Shown here: positions 49,382-58,727 of the stretch, piece after piece
Layout: every line of letters starts with the position of its first letter
How positions within the stretch are numbered: position 1 is the first letter of the stretch
Assembly: GCA_045577735.1 (NCBI GenBank)
Contig: JAZNIY010000017.1
Span: forward strand, 124,001 to 188,000
Direction of reading: 5' to 3'
Source of the DNA: Stercoripulliclostridium_A sp045577735
Lineage (GTDB): Bacteria > Bacillota > Clostridia > Christensenellales > DTU072
DNA: 64,000 bases
The notes under the pieces: model-generated
What the model was told of the DNA's origin: nothing
The model's database searches: none
The model's input: the letters and a program-made list of their open reading frames with translations, nothing else
Program-made: the position numbers and the translations under genes

Positions 49382-51784
49382 ATGCAATTTTTTGAGAAAG
49401 TAAAAACAAAAGCTGTTGGTGTTTATGACGAACTTGTCTTGCATTGGAATAGACCGGCAAAAGGCAATTTCGTTTCCTACAAAGAACTTGTTAATTATGC
49501 CGTAGGTGGCGTAGGTAAAAACTTGGTCTTGTACTTAATGACCTATATGGCCCTTTCTGCAAGCAACACCCTTATTGGTTCAACCATAGGAATAAGACCT
49601 CTACACTTGCAATATATGTCCATTTTACAAACCATTCTTGGCATATTCTTTGCAATGATTCGTGGAAAGTGGGTTGATAACACTAGAACCAGAATGGGTA
49701 AATTCCGTCCATTCATAGCATTTATGGGTATTCCCCTAGTTGTTTTGGCTTTGATTTATTTGTTCCTACCCTTTGATCAAATGACCTACAACAACAAGCT
49801 TATTTGGACCTTTGTTTTTGCAGTAAGCATTTCCATGTTCCAACCCATGCTTATGGACACCTACGTCGAACTCGGTAGCGTTATTACCCCAAACTCGGCA
49901 GAACGCGCTAAACTTTTAACCATAAGTATTCTTATTGCATCCTTTGCTCCCACCGTCTACAACTTCATAGTGCCACTAATCCTCAACTGGACGGGCTTAA
50001 CCTATACCAATATTGAAACCTATCGCTATATCGTAGCAAGCTTTGCCGTCATCGGTGTAGGCTTCAATTTGTTTGCAGCATTCGGCTGTAAAGAACGTGT
50101 TATCACCTCCAAATCCTACAACCAAAAGGTAGGCTTGATAGAGGGTATGATGGGCATTTACAAAAACAAATATTGGTGGATTAAGCAAATTGCTTCCATA
50201 ATAGGCTTTTTGGAAAGCTCCTTCTCCGTTATCTTCGGTTGGATGTACATATACGGCACCCAAGACATGGTGCAATACAGCTTGCTAACCACCGTTTATG
50301 GAACGGCATCCACCATAGCAATGGTCATTACTCCTATGCTCCTAAGAAAACTTGGTAACCGTGGCATATTGCTATTCCATAACGTTGCTAACATAGGTTG
50401 CTTGTCGCTAATGTTCCTAGTTTATAAGAACCCCTTCTTGTTCTTCTGCTGTATGTATTTGAATGCAGTATTTAACCAACTTCAATTGGTTTACGACCCC
50501 GTTTTGAATGCAGAAGTAAAGGACTACCAACAATTCTTAACCGGCAAGCGCGTAGACTTCCTTCTCGCTTCCGCCGCCACCATTACCGTTCCTATTACCT
50601 TAGGTACCGGTCTTGTTATCCCCTTCGTATACGAAGCAATGGGAATTACCACCAACTACGACATCCTTTACGATCCACAAGTTCGTAATAATATGTTTAA
50701 TATGCTTTGTATGCTCTCCATCGTCGGTTCCGTTCTCAACCTAGTTCCCTTCTTCTTCTATCGCCTAAGCCGTGAAAAGCACACGATGATCGTTCAAGTA
50801 TTGCGTAGACGCGCAGCGTTCACCGACTACGCAAACGGCACCATTACCCCCGAACAAATTGTTGAAACGGTAGAAAACCATAGAAAGATACAAGAAATTA
50901 TTGAGCAAGACGAGCCCAATATGAAAGAGGCTCGCGAGGCCATAAAGAACGCTTTTAACGTTAGAGCAACCACGCCCGAACAACGCAAGTATAGAAAGGA
51001 AGCAATTAAGACTGCCATCAAAGCCTACGAAGTAGAAAGACACCTTAAAGAAAACAAGGAAGCATACCAAGAGATATACCTTAAAGAGGAAAACAAATTC
51101 GAGCTCCCCGCCAACAAACTACTTCTTGAAATTGCTAAAAAAATTAAGGAGTATACTCCTTATGAAATCCGCAGGATTTCATTCGAAGATCTCCACATTG
51201 AGGCTCCCAGCGATGCAAAACTAAAGAAACTATACCTTAAAGAAGCCAAAGCATTTGCCAAAATGATTGCTGGAATTGGCAAGATATATGGTGACAACGT
51301 TCCCACCGATTGCTATAGTAAGGTTGAACAAGCCCACGCTATCGTAGTAGAAGACGTTAAGGACAAAGTTGCAATTAAGGCACGCGACAAGGCCATTGAC
51401 GTAGCTGAAAAAGCTCTCATTAAATTTAACGAAGTATTCGGTTATTACAATGCAAAACTAGAACTCCTTGCAGAAAGCGAAAATCGTTTGCACTACCCGG
51501 CAATAGAGGCAATGTACGAAGAGGCTCTACAAGAAATAGCAAGAAAGGATGCCGAGCAAGAAAGAAAAGAAAGGGAAGAGCGCGAGCGCAAGAAACAAGA
51601 ACTTGCCGAAGCAAAACAGGCAAGATTCGAATCATTCTCCCCCGAAAAGCAAGCTCGTATTTTAGCAAGACGCAAAAAGGCCGAAGAAAAGAAACTGGCA
51701 CGTAAAATGGAGAAGGCAGACGATAAAGGAGTTTCGGAAGAAGTAGCCTGTTCCCAAGAGGACGTTGAAGGAGGTAACGAATAA
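49382..51784 (+). CDS. GPH-family sugar transporter with a long C-terminal helical extension
   Basis: The first 470 residues form a 12-helix MFS transporter of the glycoside-pentoside-hexuronide type, with the early 'ISMFQPMLMDTYVELG' region and charged cytoplasmic loops (RGKWVDNTRTRMGKFRPF). GPH carriers import oligosaccharides with a cation. The remaining 330 residues are charged, helical, Lys/Glu/Arg/Ala-rich and probably coiled-coil, ending in long KKAEEKKLARKMEKADDKG-type stretches. GPH carriers are usually about 450-500 residues, so the tail is a clear addition. I choose ATG 49382 with GGAGA 9 bases upstream. The stop overlaps the next ATG (TAATG). Confidence 0.85.
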   Translation: MQFFEKVKTKAVGVYDELVLHWNRPAKGNFVSYKELVNYAVGGVGKNLVLYLMTYMALSASNTLIGSTIGIRPLHLQYMSILQTILGIFFAMIRGKWVDNTRTRMGKFRPFIAFMGIPLVVLALIYLFLPFDQMTYNNKLIWTFVFAVSISMFQPMLMDTYVELGSVITPNSAERAKLLTISILIASFAPTVYNFIVPLILNWTGLTYTNIETYRYIVASFAVIGVGFNLFAAFGCKERVITSKSYNQKVGLIEGMMGIYKNKYWWIKQIASIIGFLESSFSVIFGWMYIYGTQDMVQYSLLTTVYGTASTIAMVITPMLLRKLGNRGILLFHNVANIGCLSLMFLVYKNPFLFFCCMYLNAVFNQLQLVYDPVLNAEVKDYQQFLTGKRVDFLLASAATITVPITLGTGLVIPFVYEAMGITTNYDILYDPQVRNNMFNMLCMLSIVGSVLNLVPFFFYRLSREKHTMIVQVLRRRAAFTDYANGTITPEQIVETVENHRKIQEIIEQDEPNMKEAREAIKNAFNVRATTPEQRKYRKEAIKTAIKAYEVERHLKENKEAYQEIYLKEENKFELPANKLLLEIAKKIKEYTPYEIRRISFEDLHIEAPSDAKLKKLYLKEAKAFAKMIAGIGKIYGDNVPTDCYSKVEQAHAIVVEDVKDKVAIKARDKAIDVAEKALIKFNEVFGYYNAKLELLAESENRLHYPAIEAMYEEALQEIARKDAEQERKEREERERKKQELAEAKQARFESFSPEKQARILARRKKAEEKKLARKMEKADDKGVSEEVACSQEDVEGGNE

Positions 51785-52632
51785 TGAAAAAATGGACTAA
51801 ATACGTTGTAACAATTTCACTATTTGCAGTCATTCTTTCCACCTTACTACTTACGGGTTGCCAATCTCTAACGGGTGACGAAGGGTATAATGCTATGCAA
51901 CAAGCCATCGATAACACCCTATCCCTTGACAACGCCCACATCTTCTATTGGAAAGAAAGCATTGCTACCCCCAGAGAAGGCAGTATAACCAACCTTGTTG
52001 AAACAACCACTGCAAACGTACTTTGCACAATAGATCGTGACTATAATTTCGTCAAAAACGGTGGTGGCGAATACGATTACGACGACCTAAAAGCAAGAGT
52101 TACCAAAACTTATGACGGCAAATCGGTATACGAACTATATTGTGGCGTTGCTGAAAACCAATCTTCTTACCTTGCAACACGTGGTAGTTTAACCGGCACA
52201 ACACCTCTTACCTCTGAGGACAAATATTCTTTCGAAAGCAAGACTGCAAAAGAGTACGTTATGAGCGAAGCCTTCAAGCCCTATACTCTTGCTGAAAAGC
52301 TCAAAGAATTAAAGGGTCTTAAGAGAGAAGATATTCTCATTGAAGAGTATGATAATGGTAAAGTAGAAAGAAAGGGACAAGTTACCACCATTACTTGCAA
52401 GCTAAGTGAAAACTATCTTAAAGCTTACGAAGAAGCCAATGGCAAAAAGAGCGTTCTTGACGGCAAATACGTCACAATAGAAATGGCATACGATCGTATT
52501 TCTGCCGTTATCGTATATCAAAACGATCCCAAAGCAACGGGTGAAAACACCGGTCTTCTTGCTCTGGAATACGAAAGTTACAAGTTCGAAGTAGTGTATA
52601 CCGGCCCCAAATTTACAGTTCCAAATCCCTAG
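51784..52632 (+). CDS. Lipoprotein of unknown function (282 aa)
   Basis: A signal peptide with lipobox LLTGC (Cys26) predicts an extracytoplasmic lipoprotein. The mature part has no family I recognise; it has a periodic beta-strand and helix mixture with acidic surface segments. Its start codon overlaps the transporter stop, with GGAGG just upstream, so translation is coupled to the GPH carrier. It may help present sugar to the carrier or maintain the envelope, but this is inference from position only. The following PIG-L gene starts 15 bases later. Confidence 0.75.
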   Translation: MKKWTKYVVTISLFAVILSTLLLTGCQSLTGDEGYNAMQQAIDNTLSLDNAHIFYWKESIATPREGSITNLVETTTANVLCTIDRDYNFVKNGGGEYDYDDLKARVTKTYDGKSVYELYCGVAENQSSYLATRGSLTGTTPLTSEDKYSFESKTAKEYVMSEAFKPYTLAEKLKELKGLKREDILIEEYDNGKVERKGQVTTITCKLSENYLKAYEEANGKKSVLDGKYVTIEMAYDRISAVIVYQNDPKATGENTGLLALEYESYKFEVVYTGPKFTVPNP

Positions 52633-52647
52633 TACTAGGAGGTTAAC

Positions 52648-53427
52648 GTGTCAATTTTAACTTGGATACTTAAAAAGTTCGTAGTGCCCATTCCAAAGGT
52701 CGATGCCTTTGATGAATACCTGTTCATTGGACCACACCCCGACGATATTGAAGTAGGCGCCGGCGCAACCGTTTCTCGCCTTGTTGAAATGGGCAAAAAG
52801 GTTACGTTTCTGATAGCAACCGATGGCTGTTACGGTTCCCAAACTGCTGATTACGACAAAGCTGAACTCATAAAAACTCGCCAAGCAGAGTCCATTGAAT
52901 CAGCAAAAGTTTTGGGGGTAACCAACGTGCATTTCTTACCCTTTAGTGATTGCGGAATATACGACCAGTACGAGCTAACCCAAGCAATAGCAAAGAAGAT
53001 TATAGAAATTAAACCCGAAGCCGTTTTTACTGCCGATCCCAACCTTCAAACCGAGTGTCATATAGATCACCTTAACGTAGGAAGAGCCTCTGCAAACGCC
53101 TATCATTTGTGCGCAAACGCTCCCTATGCTAAAGAGTTTGCAAGCGACACTCCGGCAACACCCTCCCTACTCGCTTTCTATTATACGGACAGCCCCAACA
53201 CCTATTTCAAAACGGGCTCCAAACACGTAAAGAAGCAGAAAGAGGCTTTGATGAAGTTTACCTCCCAAATGGCATTCAATGAAAAACACAATGGCGACGG
53301 CGATTTTATTATGCTATATAACCACTTCCGTTCCATTAGGTTTGGCATAAAAAAACTTAAAGGGCGCGCAGACGGATTCCGTTGTCTAGGTAACACCCAC
53401 ACCCATTGTTGCGCAGAAAAAATTTAA
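52648..53427 (+). CDS. PIG-L family deacetylase
   Basis: PIG-L (LmbE-like) enzymes remove acetyl groups from N-acetylglucosamine-type sugars with a zinc ion. The 259-residue protein has the zinc-binding GPHPDDIEVGAG motif near residue 30 and the second His site ECHIDHLNVGR near residue 133. It begins with a GTG after a perfect GGAGG. There is no clear signal peptide, so it probably acts in the cytoplasm on imported amino sugar derivatives. It is the last gene of the carrier-lipoprotein unit and is followed by a terminator. Confidence 0.92.
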   Translation: MSILTWILKKFVVPIPKVDAFDEYLFIGPHPDDIEVGAGATVSRLVEMGKKVTFLIATDGCYGSQTADYDKAELIKTRQAESIESAKVLGVTNVHFLPFSDCGIYDQYELTQAIAKKIIEIKPEAVFTADPNLQTECHIDHLNVGRASANAYHLCANAPYAKEFASDTPATPSLLAFYYTDSPNTYFKTGSKHVKKQKEALMKFTSQMAFNEKHNGDGDFIMLYNHFRSIRFGIKKLKGRADGFRCLGNTHTHCCAEKI

Positions 53428-53448
53428 CTTTTAACTTAATTTAAGCAC

Positions 53449-53476
53449 GGCACTCGTAAAATGAGTGCCTTTTTTA
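53449..53476 (+). terminator. Terminator after the PIG-L gene
   Basis: GGCACTC/GAGTGCC with loop GTAAAAT is followed by a T run, about 20 bases past the stop codon. Confidence 0.88.
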
Positions 53477-53510
53477 TTTTTAATACTTTTTTTGCATAGC
53501 AAAAAACCTC

Positions 53511-53574
53511 TTGTCAAGCCTGCTTTTTTGTAGTATGATATATGTACTTATAAAGCGCGCGTGTTTGTGCGCAC
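53511..53574 (+). promoter_or_regulatory. Promoter and GC-rich leader element of the second GPH operon
   Basis: TTGTCA (53511-53516), a 17-base spacer and TATGAT (53534-53539) form the promoter. An alternating purine-pyrimidine block, GCGCGCGTGTTTGTGCGCAC (53555-53574), lies in the leader between it and the AGGAG ribosome binding site. Confidence 0.65.
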
Positions 53575-53593
53575 CCTTAAGAGGAGAAACAAT

Positions 53594-55210
53594 ATGGCAA
53601 AAGAGAAAACAAACGTCAACTCCGAAGTTGAGAAATTGAGTGACATCATTCCCAACAAAGAGAAACTCGCTTATGGTGTAGGCGCCTTAATGGACGGCGG
53701 TGGCGTAGCATTGATGTCATGCGTTATGGTTAAATACATGACCAACCTTGGTATCGCTATGGGCGTTGCATCCACCATTTTCATGATTGCGAAACTTTGG
53801 GATGCTATCACCGACCCCTTAATGGGCTTTATTACCGACAACACAAGAAGCAAATACGGCAGAAGAAAACCCTACCTTTTCTGGGGTGGTATTTCTCTCA
53901 TTTTTGCAATCTTCTTACTATTCGCGCCCATAAGAGATTGGGGTGTAGGCGTAGGCGGAGCCATTGCGTACATAATCATATTCTACTTGGTATGGAACAC
54001 TTGCTCTACTATAACCCAAGTACCTTATTGCTCGCTTGCAAGCGATATTTCGCCAAACCATAATGAAAGAAACTGGGCAAATACCTTTAAATTGGTTTTC
54101 TCCGCCGCATCAGCAGGTCTTTCTTACGTTATCCCACTATTCTTGTTAGAGGCAACCCAACCTAGCGCAGATGGTCCGGCTACACTAAACATGACGGAAT
54201 TCTGGATTATTATTTCCACCGTATTCGGTCTATTATTCGGTGGTGGTTTGATTATTTCCGGCATCTTCGTTAAAGAAAGAATTACCCCCGACAAGAATGC
54301 TCCCGTAGAAAAGTTTAACTTCAAGAGATTCCTTGAAAGTTATGCCATTCCTTTTAGAAACAAATCCTTCCGTTGGCATATAACGATGTACGCAACGGCA
54401 TTTATGTGCGCGGACATGATTTCCGCACTAGCCGTTTACTACGCAACCGACGTTTGGGCAGGTCAATACCTCGACCTAGGATTTATGAGCCTCAAATTCT
54501 CGTCCATGCTAATAGTTGCGCCCTTGATGGTTATGGCAGTAGTTGCATTCCCCATCGTTCGTACTTTGATGGTTAAGAAGAGCAAGCAATTCGCATTCCG
54601 CGTCGGCTTACCTTGTTACATCGTAGGTGGCATTATGCTAGCAGTTATGGATCCCTCTTGGACACCCCCTATCGTAGTTCCCATCGTAGCAGCTATTATG
54701 GGCCTCGGCTTTGGTGGTGCACAAATGATGCCTTGGATTATCTTCCCCGACACCGTTGACGTTGCAGAAATGGCTACCGGCGAAAGACCCACCGGCACTT
54801 ACTCCGGCATTATGACCCTTATTAGAAAGGTTGCAGGTGCTTTGGGCGTAGGTATGGTAGGCTGGATTATAGATGCTTGTGGATACCAAGAAGCACAAGA
54901 GGGCGTAACCGAATACATCGTTCAAACCGATGCAGCACTACTTGCTATCAAACTCGTTTTGGGTATCTCGGTAGCAGTATTCATCACCGTTGCCTTCCTT
55001 GCATCCTTCCGTTACAAGATTACCGACAAGAAATTGGACAGAGCAAGATACTTCATCGACAAAGTTAAAGAAGAGGGCTTGGACAGCCTAACCGAAGAAG
55101 AAGCTCAAGAGAGAAAGGCTCTCGTAACCGAACTTTACGGCAAAGTTCCCAACGCTAGCGCTACTTTCACCACGATGGTGGACGAAAAAGACGAATATTT
55201 GGAGGGCTAA
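53594..55210 (+). CDS. GPH-family sugar:cation symporter (MFS)
   Basis: The 538-residue protein is an MFS carrier of the GPH type. It has 12 helices and typical signatures: KLWDAITDPLMGFITDNTRS near residue 71, RRKPYLFWGG in loop 2, and a GFGGAQMMPWIIFPDTVD segment near 370, where GPH carriers have the conserved Asp. It imports oligosaccharides or glycosides, probably for the cytoplasmic GH3 and GH95 enzymes. The ATG at 53594 follows AGGAG by 8 bases; the longer frame to 53561 lies across the GC-rich leader element. It heads a run of same-direction genes. Confidence 0.92.
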   Translation: MAKEKTNVNSEVEKLSDIIPNKEKLAYGVGALMDGGGVALMSCVMVKYMTNLGIAMGVASTIFMIAKLWDAITDPLMGFITDNTRSKYGRRKPYLFWGGISLIFAIFLLFAPIRDWGVGVGGAIAYIIIFYLVWNTCSTITQVPYCSLASDISPNHNERNWANTFKLVFSAASAGLSYVIPLFLLEATQPSADGPATLNMTEFWIIISTVFGLLFGGGLIISGIFVKERITPDKNAPVEKFNFKRFLESYAIPFRNKSFRWHITMYATAFMCADMISALAVYYATDVWAGQYLDLGFMSLKFSSMLIVAPLMVMAVVAFPIVRTLMVKKSKQFAFRVGLPCYIVGGIMLAVMDPSWTPPIVVPIVAAIMGLGFGGAQMMPWIIFPDTVDVAEMATGERPTGTYSGIMTLIRKVAGALGVGMVGWIIDACGYQEAQEGVTEYIVQTDAALLAIKLVLGISVAVFITVAFLASFRYKITDKKLDRARYFIDKVKEEGLDSLTEEEAQERKALVTELYGKVPNASATFTTMVDEKDEYLEG

Positions 55211-55213
55211 TTT

Positions 55214-55504
55214 ATGGTTAAGCATATGGTTTTATTCAAGCTAAAAGACAATTCATATGAAAATTGCTTGAAAGCAAAAGAGGTTCTAATGTCCATGGAC
55301 GGCAACGTTCCCGAGCTTCGTTCCATTGAAGTAGGCATCGATTTTCTTCACTCCGAAAGAAGCTACGACGTAGCACTAATAGTCACGGTGGACAGCAAAG
55401 AAGCCCTTGAAAGCTACCAAAAAGACCCCTATCACTGCTCCGTTGTTAAACCACATATGCACGCAGTTAGACAGGGCTCTGTAGCTCTCGATTTTGAATT
55501 TTAG
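55214..55504 (+). CDS. Dabb (stress-responsive A/B barrel) family protein
   Basis: The 96-residue protein has the Dabb pattern: MVKHMVLFKLK at the start with the buried His, the GIDFLHSERSYDVALIVTVD centre, and ALESYQKDPYH and MHAVRQGSVALDF at the end. Dabb proteins form dimeric ferredoxin-like barrels; their roles vary and some act on small phenolics or sugars. It follows the transporter by three bases. Its function here is unknown. Confidence 0.9.
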   Translation: MVKHMVLFKLKDNSYENCLKAKEVLMSMDGNVPELRSIEVGIDFLHSERSYDVALIVTVDSKEALESYQKDPYHCSVVKPHMHAVRQGSVALDFEF

Positions 55505-55513
55505 GAGAAAAAT

Positions 55514-56056
55514 ATGACTGATTTTTATAAAATTGATATAAACGGCTATTCTCACGATTTGCCCATATTGCCCATTGGCGATATTAAGATTTGTTTCTTT
55601 AATCTTCACGGCGCACAAAAACTTACCGAGCACTGCGGTAAAGAACTTGCAAAACTGGCAAGCAAAGAGGTTGAAGTCGTAATCACTGCAGAAAGCAAGG
55701 GTTTGCAACTCGCTCACTGCGTTGCACGTGAACTAAACCACGAATATTACGCAGTTGCAAGAAAGGCTCTCAAGCTTTATATGCAAGACGGCATTAACGT
55801 AACCGTAAAATCCATTACTACTGCACAAGAACAAACGCTATACCTCTCTGCACACGACGTTGACCTCATTCGTGGCAAAAAAGTTGCTATCGTCGATGAC
55901 GTTATCTCTACCGGCGGTAGCCTAAAGGGCCTTGAAATGTTGGTAGAAAAAGCGGGTGGCATCATCGTAGATCGCCTATTCGTACTTGCCGAAGGCGATG
56001 CATGCGAGCGTGAAAACGTCAAATTCCTCGCAACCATACCAATCATAACCGATTAA
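55514..56056 (+). CDS. Adenine phosphoribosyltransferase-like protein
   Basis: The 180-residue protein has the type I phosphoribosyltransferase PRPP-binding motif VAIVDDVISTGGSLKGLE (residues about 117-134) and an ITAESKGLQLAHCVAREL block matching the APRT/xanthine type. It would join PRPP to a purine base. The N-terminal 35 residues differ from standard Apt, so adenine specificity is not certain and it could be a purine-family relative. It shares its end with the next gene: the TAATG stop/start overlaps by one base. Confidence 0.85.
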   Translation: MTDFYKIDINGYSHDLPILPIGDIKICFFNLHGAQKLTEHCGKELAKLASKEVEVVITAESKGLQLAHCVARELNHEYYAVARKALKLYMQDGINVTVKSITTAQEQTLYLSAHDVDLIRGKKVAIVDDVISTGGSLKGLEMLVEKAGGIIVDRLFVLAEGDACERENVKFLATIPIITD

Positions 56057-56970
56057 TGTTACGTTACCCGACAAAAGAAGATTTAAACGGAATTTATAGT
56101 ATCCTTGGCGCCTCTGACGTCGAGGATACTTCTTATGCAAAAACAACGATTATAGGTTGGTTCAAAGATAAACAACCTTTGGTAGACGTGGGGGAAGACT
56201 ACGCACTTTTTAGTGGCACCGTAGAGGGTGGAAGAAAACTTTTTTGGTCTCCACTTGTAAAAAATAACGCCGATCTTCCAAAATATATTGCACTTGCAGA
56301 AAGTTACGGTGCCAAAGTTTTTAGCAACGTAACGGCATCTCAAAAAGAAATATATGAAAATATGGGTTACGAAGTATCCCCCTCTCGCAACTACTTTGAA
56401 TACCTATATCTGCCCCAAGATTTAATAGAATTAAAGGGCAAAAAATACCACGCAAAGCGCAACTTCATTAACGGATTTAACCTTCCCTATGAGTTTCGCC
56501 CCTACAACGAAAACGATCGCGACAATCTTAACGAGTTACTATTCAAATGGAGTTATCTGCACATCGACAACGGCGTTAATTTCTCCAAAGAAAACGGTTG
56601 GCAACCAGATGGTGTTCGCGAAAAAATATTGAACGATCCCGAAATAAAAGCCCTACACGCCGTACTGGACGACATGGATGCTTACAACTGCTTTGCAGAC
56701 GTTTTAACCATTGAAAACGGCAAAATTATAGGCTTTGCGCTCGGTGAAATTATGCCTAACGGCATTGGCGCAATATACTTCGAAAAAGGAGATATTGACT
56801 ACAAAGGCATATATCCCCTACTTGATAACGCTTTTTGTAAAAAGCACTTTTCATCAAACGTTAAGTACGTAAACAAGCAAGAAGATATGGGACTAGAGGG
56901 GTTAAGAAAGTCTAAGCTTAGCTATCATCCCATAAAATTCGCCGAAAGATACGTAGCAAAGAAGATATAG
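56056..56970 (+). CDS. DUF2156/GNAT-fold family protein
   Basis: The 304-residue protein resembles the DUF2156 family, made of two GNAT-like halves and related to the catalytic part of phosphatidylglycerol lysyltransferase. The diagnostic segment ELKGKKYHAKRNFINGF lies at about residues 128-144. The second half has DVLTIENGKIIGFALGEI and a late YVNKQEDMGLEGLRKSKLSY block. There are no membrane helices, so it is cytoplasmic. It may transfer an amino acid or acyl group to an unknown acceptor. Start overlaps the previous stop. Confidence 0.82.
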   Translation: MLRYPTKEDLNGIYSILGASDVEDTSYAKTTIIGWFKDKQPLVDVGEDYALFSGTVEGGRKLFWSPLVKNNADLPKYIALAESYGAKVFSNVTASQKEIYENMGYEVSPSRNYFEYLYLPQDLIELKGKKYHAKRNFINGFNLPYEFRPYNENDRDNLNELLFKWSYLHIDNGVNFSKENGWQPDGVREKILNDPEIKALHAVLDDMDAYNCFADVLTIENGKIIGFALGEIMPNGIGAIYFEKGDIDYKGIYPLLDNAFCKKHFSSNVKYVNKQEDMGLEGLRKSKLSYHPIKFAERYVAKKI

Positions 56971-56971
56971 T

Positions 56972-57760
56972 ATGTTAAAAATAGACGTGCTCGCGTCGGG
57001 CAGTAAAGGTAATAGCACTTTGATAACCACGGGCGAAGGGAAAAAACTCCTCATTGACTGTGGCATTAGTGCACGCGCACTGACTAGTGCTCTTAGAAAA
57101 AAGAATACCTCCCTTTCCGAAATTAAAGCCATACTCATAACCCACGAGCATGCCGACCACGTACACTCCGTTGCACAAATTTCCGAAGCCTACAACGTTC
57201 CGGTTTTTGCAAATAACGTTACCATGTCGGTGCTAAAAAGAAAGACGGGACTCAAGGGTGGATATTTCTTTGAAGAAACCTCACCTTTTAATATAATGGG
57301 ACTGGAAATTCGCCCATTCCGTACCTCACACGATGCAGTATATCCCGTTGGCTACTCATTGCTTGACGGCGAAAGTAAGTTTACCTACGCAACCGACCTC
57401 GGCTATTTTAGCCCCTCGGTCAAAGAAAACGTGAAGGATTCCGACGTAGTGCTAATAGAGTCCAACCACGACGTGGATATGCTACTATGTGGTCCATACC
57501 CCAAGTATCTTAAAGAAAGAATACTCTCTAATCGTGGTCACCTTTCAAATCATAACTGCGCCGAGGCTATTCGTGATATTCTAAATTTAGGTACCAAGAA
57601 ATTTATATTAGGGCACTTAAGCGAGCAAAACAACACTTATGCGCTTGCGCGAGAAACCACCTTGAATTTACTTGAAAAAAGTGGCGCCACACTAGAGAAA
57701 GATTACAATTTCTTTATTGCAACCCAGCAAGGACTTGATGAAACAATACTAACAAAATGA
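56972..57760 (+). CDS. WalJ/YycJ-like metallo-beta-lactamase fold hydrolase
   Basis: The 262-residue protein has the MBL-fold metal motif THEHADHVHS near residue 52, the LASGSKGNSTLI opening, and a later ESNHDVDMLL block. Both the opening and the ESNHD block are typical of YycJ/WalJ, a cell-wall or DNA-linked phosphodiesterase gene. In Firmicutes it often lies near rlmH, as it does here a few genes on. It overlaps the next gene by 4 bases (ATGA). Confidence 0.9.
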   Translation: MLKIDVLASGSKGNSTLITTGEGKKLLIDCGISARALTSALRKKNTSLSEIKAILITHEHADHVHSVAQISEAYNVPVFANNVTMSVLKRKTGLKGGYFFEETSPFNIMGLEIRPFRTSHDAVYPVGYSLLDGESKFTYATDLGYFSPSVKENVKDSDVVLIESNHDVDMLLCGPYPKYLKERILSNRGHLSNHNCAEAIRDILNLGTKKFILGHLSEQNNTYALARETTLNLLEKSGATLEKDYNFFIATQQGLDETILTK

Positions 57761-58719
57761 GAAAAGAGGACAATCTTCAACTTAATATTAAGGAAAAAGA
57801 AAGCACAACGGCTTATATAGCAAGCCTGATTCTTATGCTTGCCCTTTCCTACGTCATTTTGCTTGTTCCGACTGGTAACGCACAAACACTTTTGAATTAT
57901 GGCATCACGCAAATTTGTTATTTGATTATGCCCTTCATCTACCTCAAATGGCGTGGAGCAAGCTACACGAGCGTGGTTCCCGTTAAAGGGAAAATTAATC
58001 CCCTAGGGCTCCTTCTTACCCTACCCATTGCCCTTGGTGCTTTTTTACAAAATACGATTATTTCGGTACTATTCAACAACCTACTCATTCTAATGGGAGT
58101 AACTCCTTCCGTATCCCTTCCTCTTACCGATACCCCGTTAAATATCACTCTCGCCATACTTACTGTAGTCGTGCTCCCGGCCATTAGCGAGGAATTCCTA
58201 TTCCGTGGCGTAATTGCATCGAGCTATAAGCAACACGGCGTTATGAAAGCTTGCTTCCTATCTTCTTTGATATTCGCCCTTTCACACTTTAATCCCGCTC
58301 AACTTGTACATCAATTCATCTTGGGCTTCATTCTTTGTGCAACAGTACTTACAACGGGAAATATCTGGTACGCCGTTATCATTCACGCAATAAACAACCT
58401 TGTTGCGCTGTTCATCGGTGACGTCATCCCTGCCTTCAACGGACTTGCTACTTTGAATGCGACGAACGCTCTCATTCTACTCGCTATGTGCGTAGTCGGT
58501 GCAATCATTTTAATTCTTTCCTTCATTTTCTTTAATCGCGCTTGCGCAAAGGATAATTTGAAGATATCGGGCAATCCTTTAAAGGTATTGTCCAAGACAA
58601 AAGCACCCGCTTATTATGAAAATAACGGAGAAAAACTCTCGTATATTACCATAGGATTCTTGGTATTCCTCACAGTAATGAGCATACTAACAGTCCTTGT
58701 TCAAACCCTTTCAGTATAG
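57757..58719 (+). CDS. CPBP family intramembrane metalloprotease, first of two
   Basis: The 320-residue protein has eight or so hydrophobic helices and the CPBP/Abi motif SEEFLFRGVI (EExxxR) followed by FALSHFNPAQLVHQFILGF with the second His site. These residues coordinate the metal in CAAX-prenyl-protease-like enzymes. In bacteria such proteins process signals or give bacteriocin immunity. It is 8 bases ahead of a second CPBP gene with similar layout. Confidence 0.9.
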   Translation: MRKEDNLQLNIKEKESTTAYIASLILMLALSYVILLVPTGNAQTLLNYGITQICYLIMPFIYLKWRGASYTSVVPVKGKINPLGLLLTLPIALGAFLQNTIISVLFNNLLILMGVTPSVSLPLTDTPLNITLAILTVVVLPAISEEFLFRGVIASSYKQHGVMKACFLSSLIFALSHFNPAQLVHQFILGFILCATVLTTGNIWYAVIIHAINNLVALFIGDVIPAFNGLATLNATNALILLAMCVVGAIILILSFIFFNRACAKDNLKISGNPLKVLSKTKAPAYYENNGEKLSYITIGFLVFLTVMSILTVLVQTLSV

Positions 58720-58727
58720 AGGTTAAT

